Positions 40,627-47,851 of a stretch of DNA of 64,000 bases are shown piece after piece. The position numbers were made by a program, and so were the translations under genes. The stretch's first letter is position 1. The number at the start of each line of letters is the position of its first letter. The notes under the pieces are model-generated. The model was not told where the DNA came from. It ran no database searches and worked only from the letters and a program-made list of their open reading frames with translations. This DNA comes from an uncultured Clostridia bacterium (lineage in GTDB: Bacteria; Bacillota; Clostridia; UMGS1883), in contig CAKSNY010000002.1 of the NCBI GenBank assembly GCA_934476455.1, positions 1-64,000 on the forward strand, given 5' to 3'.

Positions 40627-41862
40627 TTGTTGGAAAAAATAACCAGTGGATTTTTAAAATTCTTTGCCAACACCGGTATAACGGAAATGTTTTTCGGCAG
40701 CGGTACGGTATGGTGGAAAACGGCTATAATGATTACAATCGCGTGCGTGCTTTTGTACCTTGCCATTGTAAAGCAGTTTGAGCCGCTGCTTCTGCTTCCG
40801 ATAGCATTCGGTATGCTGTTGGCAAACCTTCCCTTAGGCGGCGTAATGCACCCCGAGCTGTTTATGGGAAAAGAGATAGACTACGGCAGGGTGCTTCACG
40901 AGGGCGGACTGTTGGATATGCTGTACTTAGGCGTTAAGCTTGGCATATACCCGCCGCTTATATTCCTCGGAATAGGATGTATGACGGATTTCGGCCCGCT
41001 TATAGCAAATCCCAAAAGCATACTTTTGGGCGCTGCCGCACAGCTTGGCGTGTTCATTACATTTATGGGCGCGGTTACGCTCGGCGCGTTTAAAATCGGC
41101 GGATTCGGCGCAGACGGCACAATAGAAACCATCTTCCGCGAGGCAGCCGCAATAGGCATTATCGGCGGTGCGGACGGTCCTACGGCTATATACGTAACAA
41201 AAACGCTTGCCCCCACGCTTTTAAGTGCGATTGCGATTGCGGCGTATTCATATATGGCGCTTATACCTATTATTCAGCCGCCGATTATGAAAGCGCTTAC
41301 TACGCCTGAGGAACGCAAAATAGTGATGGAGCAGCTTCGCCCCGTTACGCAGAAAGAAAAAATACTTTTTCCTATAATAGTTACGATTGTTGTAACGCTT
41401 CTCGTTCCCGATGCGGCACCGCTTGTAGGTATGCTTATGCTCGGAAATCTGTTTAAGGAAAGCGGCGTCGTTGACAGAATTTGCAAAGCTGCCCAAAACG
41501 AGTTGATGAATATTGTTACAATATTCCTCGGAATGACGGTAGGCGCAACGGCAACCGCAGATAATTTCCTTACCCCGAAAACAATACTTATTATATGTCT
41601 GGGTCTTATAGCGTTTTCCGTAAGTACAGCAGGCGGCGTAATTTTCGGACGTATTATGTGCAAGGTGTCCGGCGGCAAGGTTAATCCCCTTATCGGCAGC
41701 GCCGGCGTAAGCGCAGTTCCCATGGCAGCGCGTGTGTCGCAGGTTGTCGGGCAGAAAGAAAACCCCTCAAACTTTTTGCTTATGCACGCTATGGGACCGA
41801 ACGTTGCCGGCGTTATCGGCAGCGCCGTTGCGGCAGGCGTGTTCCTGGCACTGTTTAAGTAA
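40627..41862 (+). CDS. oadB: Na+-translocating decarboxylase beta subunit
   Basis: A 411-residue polytopic protein with about nine to eleven membrane helices. MTDFGPLIANPKSILLGAAAQ, IGIIGGADGPTAIYV (the conserved Asp region) and MTVGATATADNFL mark the family. It decarboxylates carboxybiotin and pumps Na+ outward. The start is TTG 40627 (or 40630), following GGAGTGATTT. It shares the carrier with two carboxyltransferases in this operon. Confidence 0.93.
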   Translation: MLEKITSGFLKFFANTGITEMFFGSGTVWWKTAIMITIACVLLYLAIVKQFEPLLLLPIAFGMLLANLPLGGVMHPELFMGKEIDYGRVLHEGGLLDMLYLGVKLGIYPPLIFLGIGCMTDFGPLIANPKSILLGAAAQLGVFITFMGAVTLGAFKIGGFGADGTIETIFREAAAIGIIGGADGPTAIYVTKTLAPTLLSAIAIAAYSYMALIPIIQPPIMKALTTPEERKIVMEQLRPVTQKEKILFPIIVTIVVTLLVPDAAPLVGMLMLGNLFKESGVVDRICKAAQNELMNIVTIFLGMTVGATATADNFLTPKTILIICLGLIAFSVSTAGGVIFGRIMCKVSGGKVNPLIGSAGVSAVPMAARVSQVVGQKENPSNFLLMHAMGPNVAGVIGSAVAAGVFLALFK

Positions 41863-41880
41863 ATAGAAAGGAAGATTACA

Positions 41881-43287
41881 ATGGAGAATAAAAAACCCGT
41901 TAAAATAACCGAAACCGTTCTTCGTGACGCGCACCAGTCGTTGATTGCAACGCGTATGACGACGGAGGAAATCCTCGGCGCTGTTGAAATGCTTGATAAG
42001 GTCGGCTACAATGCGCTTGAGGCATGGGGCGGCGCAACATTTGACAGCTGCCTGCGCTTCTTAAAGGAAGACCCGTGGGAAAGGCTGCGCAAGATAAAGG
42101 CAAAAGCAAAAAACACACCTATACAAATGCTTTTCCGCGGTCAGAATATTTTGGGCTACCGCCATTACGGCGACGATGTGGTTGAATATTTTGTTCAGAA
42201 ATCGATTGCAAACGGCGTTGATATTATAAGAATTTTCGATGCACTTAACGATGTGCGTAACCTTAAAACCGCAATTAACGCAACAATAAAGGAAAAAGGA
42301 CACGTTCAGGCGGCAATATCCTATACGATAAGCCCCGTTCATACAAACGAAACCTTTATCAAGCTTGCAAAGCAGCTTGAAGAGATGGGCGCAAGCTCTA
42401 TCTGCATAAAGGATATGGCAGGTCTTTTGACGCCGTACAATGCGTACGAGCTTGTAACGGGAATGAAAAAGGCGGTTAAAGTTCCGATAGAGCTTCACAC
42501 GCATTATACAAGCGGTGTTGCGTCTATGACATATCTTAAGGCAATCGAGGCAGGCGTGGATATAATAGACTGTGCAATATCGCCCTTTGCAATGGGGACA
42601 AGCCAGCCCGCTACAGAACCTATGGTTGCAACGCTTCAAAATACACCTTACGATACAGGGCTTGACCTCGGGCTGCTCAGTGAAATTGCAGATTATTTCC
42701 GCCCGATACGTGAGAAGTATATTGCAAACGGAACGCTTAACCCGAAGGCGCTTGCGGTGGATGTAAACACGCTTAAATATCAGGTTCCCGGCGGAATGTT
42801 GTCAAACCTTATATCACAGCTTAAGCAGCTTGGTGCAGAGGATAAATTCCAGGAGGTTCTGCGCGAGGTTCCCCGTGTGCGTGAGGATGCAGGCTTCCCG
42901 CCGCTTGTAACGCCGTCAAGCCAGATTGTCGGAACGCAGGCAGTGTTTAACGTTGTTTTGGGCGAACGCTACAAAAACGTTACAAAGGAATTCCGCGGTC
43001 TTATCCGCGGAGAGTACGGTAAAACCCCCGTTGACATAAAGCCTGATTTTGCAAAGAAGATTTTAGGCGACGAGGAGCGCATAACCTGCCGTCCGGCGGA
43101 TAATATCCCCAATGAGCTTGACAAGTTCAGAAGCGAAATAAGCGAATATATCGAACAGGACGAGGATGTATTAAGCTACGCACTGTTCGGACAGGTTGCC
43201 ACAAAGTTTTTTGAGTACCGCCAGGGTCAGAAATATAAAATAGACCCCGAGCTCGCGGACAAGGAAAACAAGGTTCATCCTATGTAA
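41881..43287 (+). CDS. oadA: Oxaloacetate decarboxylase alpha/pyruvate carboxylase B-type carboxyltransferase
   Basis: A 468-residue TIM-barrel carboxyltransferase with KITETVLRDAHQSLIATRM (metal Asp), EAWGGATFDSCLRFL, MLFRGQNILGYRHY, CIKDMAGLLTPY (Lys to be carbamylated) and LHTHYTSGVASM (His metal ligands). C-terminal biotin domain is absent; the separate carrier serves it. Equivalent to the 5S subunit of transcarboxylase. It exchanges carboxyl between oxaloacetate and biotin. Confidence 0.92.
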   Translation: MENKKPVKITETVLRDAHQSLIATRMTTEEILGAVEMLDKVGYNALEAWGGATFDSCLRFLKEDPWERLRKIKAKAKNTPIQMLFRGQNILGYRHYGDDVVEYFVQKSIANGVDIIRIFDALNDVRNLKTAINATIKEKGHVQAAISYTISPVHTNETFIKLAKQLEEMGASSICIKDMAGLLTPYNAYELVTGMKKAVKVPIELHTHYTSGVASMTYLKAIEAGVDIIDCAISPFAMGTSQPATEPMVATLQNTPYDTGLDLGLLSEIADYFRPIREKYIANGTLNPKALAVDVNTLKYQVPGGMLSNLISQLKQLGAEDKFQEVLREVPRVREDAGFPPLVTPSSQIVGTQAVFNVVLGERYKNVTKEFRGLIRGEYGKTPVDIKPDFAKKILGDEERITCRPADNIPNELDKFRSEISEYIEQDEDVLSYALFGQVATKFFEYRQGQKYKIDPELADKENKVHPM

Positions 43288-43295
43288 AAATTACA

Positions 43296-43332
43296 GCCCC
43301 CTCGGCGCAGATTACTGTCGAGGGGGCTTGGT
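43296..43332 (+). terminator. Terminator of the decarboxylase operon
   Basis: GCCCCCTCG pairs with CGAGGGGGC around a 14-base loop, followed by a T-rich tail. Confidence 0.8.
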
Positions 43333-43358
43333 ATTTTATTTAAGAGGGGTGGCAGGAA

Positions 43359-44150
43359 ATGAAGAGCGAGGAAATAAAGCTGAAAGCAGACGAAAGCTAT
43401 ATGAATGTAATTCGTTTCGGAAACGGCAGCAAAAATTTAATTATTATATCCGGCGTCAGCCTTACGGGTCTGGAGGGGCAGGGGGAAGCAGTAGCCGAAG
43501 CATACAGCACTTTTTGCGGGGAATATACCGTCTGTCTGTTTGAACGAAAAAAGGTTCTGAGGGAAAAATACAAAATTTTTGATATGGCAGAGGATGTTAG
43601 AAAGGCTATGGATATGCTTTCGATAGACAAAGCGTTTGTTTACGGTGTTTCGCAGGGCGGTATGATAGCACAGGTGCTTGCAATAAATTATCCCGAAAGA
43701 GTGGAAAAAATGGCGCTTTGTTCGACAATGTGCCGCCCCACCGAAACGCTGAAAGGCGTGGCGGGAAGATGGATGCGCCTCGCCGCAGAGCATAACGTTA
43801 CGGAGCTTAACAAATGCTTTTTTAAGGATGTTTATTCCGCTTCCTTTTTGGAAAGCGTCAAAGAAAAGCTGCCGATGCTTGAAAAAGAGGGAACAGCGCA
43901 GGACTGCGAACGTTTTTGTATTTTGGTTAAGGCTCTTTACGATTTTGACGTGTATGACAAGCTCAGCCAGATAAAATGCCCCGTGTTTGTCATAGGGGAT
44001 GAGGACGACTGTACGATAGGCGCGGAAGGCTCGTATGAAATAATAAAAAAGCTTAATTGCAGCAGATATATGTACAGCGGCTACGGACACGCGGTGTATG
44101 ACGAAGCCCCCGATATTAAAGAAAAAATAAAAACATTTTTTGAAATGTAA
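43359..44150 (+). CDS. Alpha/beta hydrolase
   Basis: A 263-residue serine hydrolase fold. Nucleophile elbow GVSQGGMIAQ (Ser about 96), acid in GDEDDCTIG and His in SGYGHAVYDEAP. No signal, so cytosolic. Substrate unknown; esterase or C-C hydrolase types are possible. AGAGGGGTGGCAGG precedes ATG 43359. The stop codon TAA is included in a 49-base repeat that starts at 44146. Confidence 0.85.
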   Translation: MKSEEIKLKADESYMNVIRFGNGSKNLIIISGVSLTGLEGQGEAVAEAYSTFCGEYTVCLFERKKVLREKYKIFDMAEDVRKAMDMLSIDKAFVYGVSQGGMIAQVLAINYPERVEKMALCSTMCRPTETLKGVAGRWMRLAAEHNVTELNKCFFKDVYSASFLESVKEKLPMLEKEGTAQDCERFCILVKALYDFDVYDKLSQIKCPVFVIGDEDDCTIGAEGSYEIIKKLNCSRYMYSGYGHAVYDEAPDIKEKIKTFFEM

Positions 44151-44194
44151 ATAAAAAAGCAGCACCAACCTAAAGGTTGATACTGCTTTTTTGG
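44146..44194 (+). repeat. 49-bp direct repeat, left copy (contains a terminator hairpin)
   Basis: Identical, base for base, to 44559-44607. Contains AAAAAAGCAG ... CTGCTTTTTT with CCAACCTAAAGGTTG inside: a symmetric terminator. It starts in the last codons of the hydrolase gene. Confidence 0.85.
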
Positions 44195-44558
44195 CAATGC
44201 CGAACCATAGAGATATTTGCGCCGCAGGCGCATCTCGCAAAAAGGTGGTAGCGACTGTGAGCCGTTGTGAGTGCGTTTACAAGCGAACAGGCGAGCCGAG
44301 CGTGCCTTTTTGCGAAAGAGGAGGAACGACGGCGCGTGTGACTGATTTTTCTGTAAAGAAAAATCGGAACGGAGCAAAGTCCGTTCCGACGTGGTCGGAG
44401 TGGCGGGACACAGTCGCATTTTATGCGCCTGACCTGCTTGACGACCGAAATGCTTTTTCATTTCGGTACCCGTCTGCGCACCAAAAAGCTAAAAAACCCG
44501 CCACAGGCGGCTTTTTATGCCGCTTTTTGCCCTCTTAGGGTTCAAGTTCCGCCATTTT
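44195..44558. other. Hairpin-rich non-coding insert between the 49-bp repeats
   Basis: No credible gene. It has three strong hairpins: GATTTTTCT/AGAAAAATC (44344-44365), CGGAACGGA/TCCGTTCCG (44365-44388) and ACCGAAATG/CATTTCGGT near 44446-44469. At 44392-44409 lies an 18-base copy of the tRNA-Pro 3' end. A 115-codon open frame (44191-44538) runs through these structures and is not believed. Confidence 0.55.
44392..44409. repeat. Duplicate of the tRNA-Pro 3' end (attachment-site-like)
   Basis: TGGTCGGAGTGGCGGGAC, identical to 44605-44622, the CCA end and acceptor/T-arm side of tRNA-Pro, in the same orientation 213 bases away. Confidence 0.6.
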
Positions 44559-44607
44559 TGTAAATAAAAAAGCAGCACCAACCTAAAGGTTGATACTGCT
44601 TTTTTGG
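44559..44607 (+). repeat. 49-bp direct repeat, right copy (terminator of tRNA-Pro)
   Basis: Identical to 44146-44194. The hairpin AAAAAAGCAG.../...CTGCTTTTTT serves as terminator for the tRNA on the minus strand; the last three bases overlap the encoded CCA. Confidence 0.85.
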
Positions 44608-44681
44608 TCGGAGTGGCGGGACTTGAACCCGCGGCCTCTTGGTCCCGAACCAAGCACGCTACCAAACTGCGCTACACCCCG
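44605..44681 (-). tRNA. tRNA-Pro (anticodon CGG)
   Basis: 77 bases on the minus strand, with encoded CCA. Acceptor CGGGGTG pairs with CACTCCG (one G-U), D-arm AGCGCAGTTTGGTAGCGTG, anticodon stem CTTGG/CCAAG with loop TTCGGGA (anticodon CGG, decoding CCG), T-arm GCGGGTTCAAGTCCCGC. Discriminator base A. Own promoter upstream and terminator downstream. Confidence 0.96.
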
Positions 44682-44710
44682 AAAACACTGAAATAACATC
44701 AGCAAAAGAT

Positions 44711-44739
44711 ATTATAATATAAAATCGCGGTAAATGCAA
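44711..44739 (-). promoter_or_regulatory. Promoter of tRNA-Pro
   Basis: Minus strand TTGCAT, 17 bases, TATAAT, about 30 bases before the tRNA 5' end. Confidence 0.8.
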
Positions 44740-44771
44740 GAAAAATTTTAAAAATTTTACACACACGGGGC

Positions 44772-45581
44772 TTAAAGGCTGATTTCAATGCTTTTACGTT
44801 CTTTATAATATACGGTGCTTTTAAAACCAAACTCCTTTAAAAGCGCCTTTGCGCGCAAAAAGCCGTGTCCCACGTTTTCGGGCAGATGCGCGTCACTGCC
44901 GGTCGAAATAAGCGTGCCGCCCATATTGCGGTAAAGCTTCAGCACCTCTTTTGACGGCATAAAATCAAAAAGCTGGCGGTCAAGCTCTGAAGTATTAATC
45001 TCCAGAGCCTTTTTTTTGTCTATAATAACGCCGAGAATACGCTCTATATCCTTTGTAAAAGGCACAAGGGAAATCCCCTTGTGATAAACGCCGTTTATAT
45101 ACCTCAGCGGCAGCGTTAAATGTGCGCATATGTCAAAATCAAAAGAAGAAAGGGTTTTAAAAAGGTCGTTAAAATAAATATGTGCAATTTCTTCGGTGCG
45201 CTGCATGCTGAGCGCGCCGAAATCTATATGTGACAAGCCGTGGTGCATACACCCGTCAAAAATGCGGTGTACGGAAATGAGAACACAGTCAAGCGGAATA
45301 TTTTTTAGTATTCTTTCAAAATAATCTGCCTTATAAAGCACGCCTGAAAACTCGGCGCCGCGCGTAACCGTAAGCGACGGGAACGCCGCGCTTTGCTCCT
45401 TTGCATATTCGGATGAATTTAAAACCGTTCTGTAGGCATTGTCCGTAACACAGGTTAAAAGGCTGCAATGGTCCGTAAAGCAAATTCCGTCAAGCGGTAT
45501 GTTTTGCGCAGCAAGGCACAGTTCCTTGCCGTCTGCATTGCTGTCCTTTGAAAATTTTGTGTGAATATGTGAATCAAACAC
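44772..45581 (-). CDS. PHP-domain phosphoesterase (histidinol-phosphatase-like)
   Basis: A 269-residue PHP protein. DSHIHTKFSKDSNAD (metal-binding HxH and D), CFTDHCSLL, RGAEFSGV (Glu), HRIFDG, and C-terminal STGSDAHLPENVGHGF (DxH) give the usual trinuclear metal site. Resembles HisK-type histidinol phosphatases, but there are no his genes nearby, so activity is uncertain. GTG start after GAGGTGG. It has its own consensus promoter. Confidence 0.85.
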   Translation of the reverse strand: MFDSHIHTKFSKDSNADGKELCLAAQNIPLDGICFTDHCSLLTCVTDNAYRTVLNSSEYAKEQSAAFPSLTVTRGAEFSGVLYKADYFERILKNIPLDCVLISVHRIFDGCMHHGLSHIDFGALSMQRTEEIAHIYFNDLFKTLSSFDFDICAHLTLPLRYINGVYHKGISLVPFTKDIERILGVIIDKKKALEINTSELDRQLFDFMPSKEVLKLYRNMGGTLISTGSDAHLPENVGHGFLRAKALLKEFGFKSTVYYKERKSIEISL

Positions 45582-45603
45582 TGTGTGCCACCTCTTTGGC
45601 GTG

Positions 45604-45632
45604 ATTATACTATTTATTTAAGACAAAGTCAA
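45604..45632 (-). promoter_or_regulatory. Promoter of the PHP gene
   Basis: Minus strand TTGACT, 17 bases, TATAAT. The remaining stretch 45633-45815 is AT-rich, with no gene or RNA that I can identify. Confidence 0.8.
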
Positions 45633-45815
45633 CGGAAAAAGAAACATAACAGGGAAAATTTAACAAAAATTAAATACTTTTTTAATAAAAATTAAAAGAT
45701 AAAAATTTTTGTACACAAAATATAGTGGCACTTAGCGGGCAAAAACATAAATATTGTGGGCGTTTTCATCATATTAAAAAAAATAAAGCGTTATGAAAAA
45801 AATTTTAAAAAAGTA

Positions 45816-45844
45816 TTGAAATCCTGCCAAAACTATAGTAGAAT
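45816..45844 (+). promoter_or_regulatory. Promoter of the dcw (division and cell wall) operon
   Basis: TTGAAA, 17 bases, TAGAAT, immediately upstream of the AAAGTG repeats and mraZ. Confidence 0.8.
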
Positions 45845-45850
45845 ATATCT

Positions 45851-45890
45851 GTGGTGCACGAAAGTGCATAAAAGTGACGGAAAGTGTAGG
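45851..45890 (+). promoter_or_regulatory. MraZ operator: repeats with 10-bp period
   Basis: GTGG at 45851, then AAAGTG at 45861, 45871 and 45881, each exactly ten bases apart, directly after the -10 box. MraZ autoregulates by binding tandem GTG-containing boxes upstream of its gene; a Mycoplasma MraZ is reported to bind AAAGTG-type repeats. The fit to a multimeric MraZ ring is strong. Confidence 0.75.
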
Positions 45891-45899
45891 TGATACAAG

Positions 45900-46334
45900 T
45901 TGTTCGTAGGCGAATATTCACATAATATTGACGCGAAGGGCAGAATTACAATGCCGGCGAAGTTCCGCGAACAGCTTGGCAATTGCTTTATGGTTACAAA
46001 GGGCTTTGAGGGCTGCTTGTTTGTGTACCCTATGGATGCGTGGACAGAGCTTGCCGAAAACCTCAGTAAGCTTCCGTCAAACCAAAAAAGCGCCAGATAT
46101 TTGCAAAGAACCTTCCTTTCAGGCGCGGCAGAGGCAGAGCCCGATAAACAGGGCAAGGTGCTTATAACACCGCCGCATCGTGAATATGCAGGTCTTGAAA
46201 AAGAGGTTGTCATAATCGGTGTAAGCAAGCGTGTGGAGATATGGTCTGCCGCAAGGTGGAAGGAATATTCCGAAAGCGAGAACGAAATGTCTCTTGACGA
46301 GGCAGCAGAAAGCATTGACGAAATATGCTTCTGA
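45900..46334 (+). CDS. mraZ: Transcriptional regulator MraZ
   Basis: A 144-residue protein with two SpoVT/AbrB-like repeats: FVGEYSHNIDAKGRITMPAKFREQLG and LSGAAEAEPDKQGKVLITPPHREYAGL (DxxGR/K motifs). Controls the dcw operon. Start TTG 45900 follows TAGGTGAT; the reported N-terminal MFVGEY is retained. Confidence 0.95.
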   Translation: MFVGEYSHNIDAKGRITMPAKFREQLGNCFMVTKGFEGCLFVYPMDAWTELAENLSKLPSNQKSARYLQRTFLSGAAEAEPDKQGKVLITPPHREYAGLEKEVVIIGVSKRVEIWSAARWKEYSESENEMSLDEAAESIDEICF

Positions 46335-46349
46335 TAACGGGGGTATAGT

Positions 46350-47273
46350 ATGGCTTTCAATCACGTAACGGTGCTGCTTAAAGAAACAGTGGACAGCCTT
46401 AATGTAAAAAAGGGCGGTGTGTATGCCGATATGACGCTTGGCGGCGGCGGACATACAGCGCTGATACTTGAGCGCGGCGGCCGCGTTTTCGGATTTGACC
46501 GCGATATTGCGGCAATTGAAAATGCGAAAAAACGTTTTTCGGGAATGGATTTTGTTGCGGTACACTCAAACTTTTCACGTATAAAGGAGGAGACGCAGCG
46601 TCTCGGAATAGAAAAGTTTGACGGTATTATTGCGGATTTGGGCGTTTCATCACCGCAGCTTGACGATGCACAGCGCGGTTTTTCCTATATGCAGAACGCA
46701 CCGCTCGATATGCGTATGGACAGGCGGGACAAGCTGTCCGCGCGCGATGTTGTAAATTCTTACAGCGAGGAAGAGCTTTTCAGGGTTATATCCGCTTACG
46801 GAGAAGAGCGCTGGGCAAGCAGAATAGCAAAGTTTATAGTAAACGAAAGAGAAAAAGCAAGCATTGACACAACGTTTCAGCTTGTTGAGATAATTAAAGC
46901 GGCAATTCCGCTTTCCGCCCGAAAGGACGGACCGCATCCCGCAAAGAGAACGTTTCAGGCTATAAGGATTGAGGTAAACGGGGAGCTTAAAATATTGCAC
47001 GATGCCGTAATAAACGGCGTGGATTTGTTAAAAAAAGGCGGCAGAATGTCTGTAATAACGTTTCACAGCCTTGAGGACAGGGCAGTGAAAAACGCATTTG
47101 CCGAGCTTAAAAAGGGCTGTATATGCCCGAAGGATTTTCCCGTGTGCGTGTGCGGCAGAAAACCGCAAATCCGCTACATAACACAAAAACCCATTACCCC
47201 CTCTGAAGAGGAGCTGGAGCGCAACCCACGGGCAAGAAGCAGTAAACTGAGAACAGTAGAAAAGACGGTTTAA
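46350..47273 (+). CDS. rsmH: 16S rRNA (cytosine(1402)-N4)-methyltransferase RsmH
   Basis: A 307-residue SAM methyltransferase: HVTVLLKETVDSLNVKKGGVYADMTLGGGGHT (SAM motif), GIIADLGVSSPQLDDAQRGFSY, RTFQAIRIEVNGEL, and ITFHSLEDRAVKNAF. It methylates C1402 in the ribosomal P-site. ATG 46350, 15 bases after mraZ. Confidence 0.96.
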   Translation: MAFNHVTVLLKETVDSLNVKKGGVYADMTLGGGGHTALILERGGRVFGFDRDIAAIENAKKRFSGMDFVAVHSNFSRIKEETQRLGIEKFDGIIADLGVSSPQLDDAQRGFSYMQNAPLDMRMDRRDKLSARDVVNSYSEEELFRVISAYGEERWASRIAKFIVNEREKASIDTTFQLVEIIKAAIPLSARKDGPHPAKRTFQAIRIEVNGELKILHDAVINGVDLLKKGGRMSVITFHSLEDRAVKNAFAELKKGCICPKDFPVCVCGRKPQIRYITQKPITPSEEELERNPRARSSKLRTVEKTV

Positions 47274-47285
47274 CGGAGGGTTTAG

Positions 47286-47771
47286 ATGTATACGAGAGGT
47301 TCAAACGCTTATAAAGATGATTTTTATACACACGAGAAAGCCGCGCCGCGTTCTTACAGTGCAGACAAGGTAAAAACGGCGGTCAGGGCAAAGAAAAGAA
47401 TAAATAAGAGAGTGCTTTTAAAAAAACGCATTGCGGCGTCTGTGGGGGCGCTTGCGGTAATGGCATTTGCAGTGCTGTCACGCCATGCGGCAGTTGCGCA
47501 GGAGTTCGGAACGCTGGCCGAGGCGCGCAGCGAGCTTGAAACCGTAAACGCACAGATTATTGAAACACAGGTTAAGGCAGAGGGTAACGTAGACCCGAAA
47601 AAGATTGAAGCGGAGGCGCAGCGCCTCGGATTAAGACAGCCTATGAAGAATCAGATCAAGTATATTTCCCTGGGAAATACTGATAACGGAGAGGTTCTTA
47701 AAACTGAAAAAACGAGTAGTTTTAATGCGTTTATAAACCGTATATCGGTCATACTGGAATACTTGTATTAG
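47286..47771 (+). CDS. ftsL: FtsL-like septum protein
   Basis: A 161-residue bitopic protein: charged cytosolic N-terminus with KRINKRVLLKKRI, one membrane helix (about 58-76; VGALAVMAFAVLSR), and an extracellular coiled-coil with GTLAEARSELETVNAQIIETQ. The position between rsmH and the PBP is the usual ftsL place. It recruits FtsW/PBP with DivIC. Sequence divergence is typical. Confidence 0.75.
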   Translation: MYTRGSNAYKDDFYTHEKAAPRSYSADKVKTAVRAKKRINKRVLLKKRIAASVGALAVMAFAVLSRHAAVAQEFGTLAEARSELETVNAQIIETQVKAEGNVDPKKIEAEAQRLGLRQPMKNQIKYISLGNTDNGEVLKTEKTSSFNAFINRISVILEYLY

Positions 47772-47778
47772 TATAATG

Positions 47779-47821
47779 AAAGGGAAGTGGCAATTTAATC
47801 CGAATGCCATTGTCCCTTTTT
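47779..47821 (+). terminator. Terminator-like hairpin inside the dcw operon
   Basis: AAAGGGAAGTGGCA pairs with TGCCATTGTCCCTTT and is followed by TTTTTGCG. It lies between ftsL and the PBP gene, so it may reduce expression of downstream genes. Confidence 0.65.
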
Positions 47822-47851
47822 GCGTTTTATTGTAGTATGGAGGAAGAAAAA

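Noticed and set aside
44191..44538. Open frame of 115 codons in the insert near tRNA-Pro
   Set aside because: It runs through several strong hairpins and a tRNA fragment, has no ribosome site and no recognisable protein character; the stretch is best read as non-coding.
45633..45815. Possible small RNA in the AT-rich gap before mraZ
   Set aside because: No promoter-terminator pair or stable stem could be identified; it appears to be plain AT-rich spacer.
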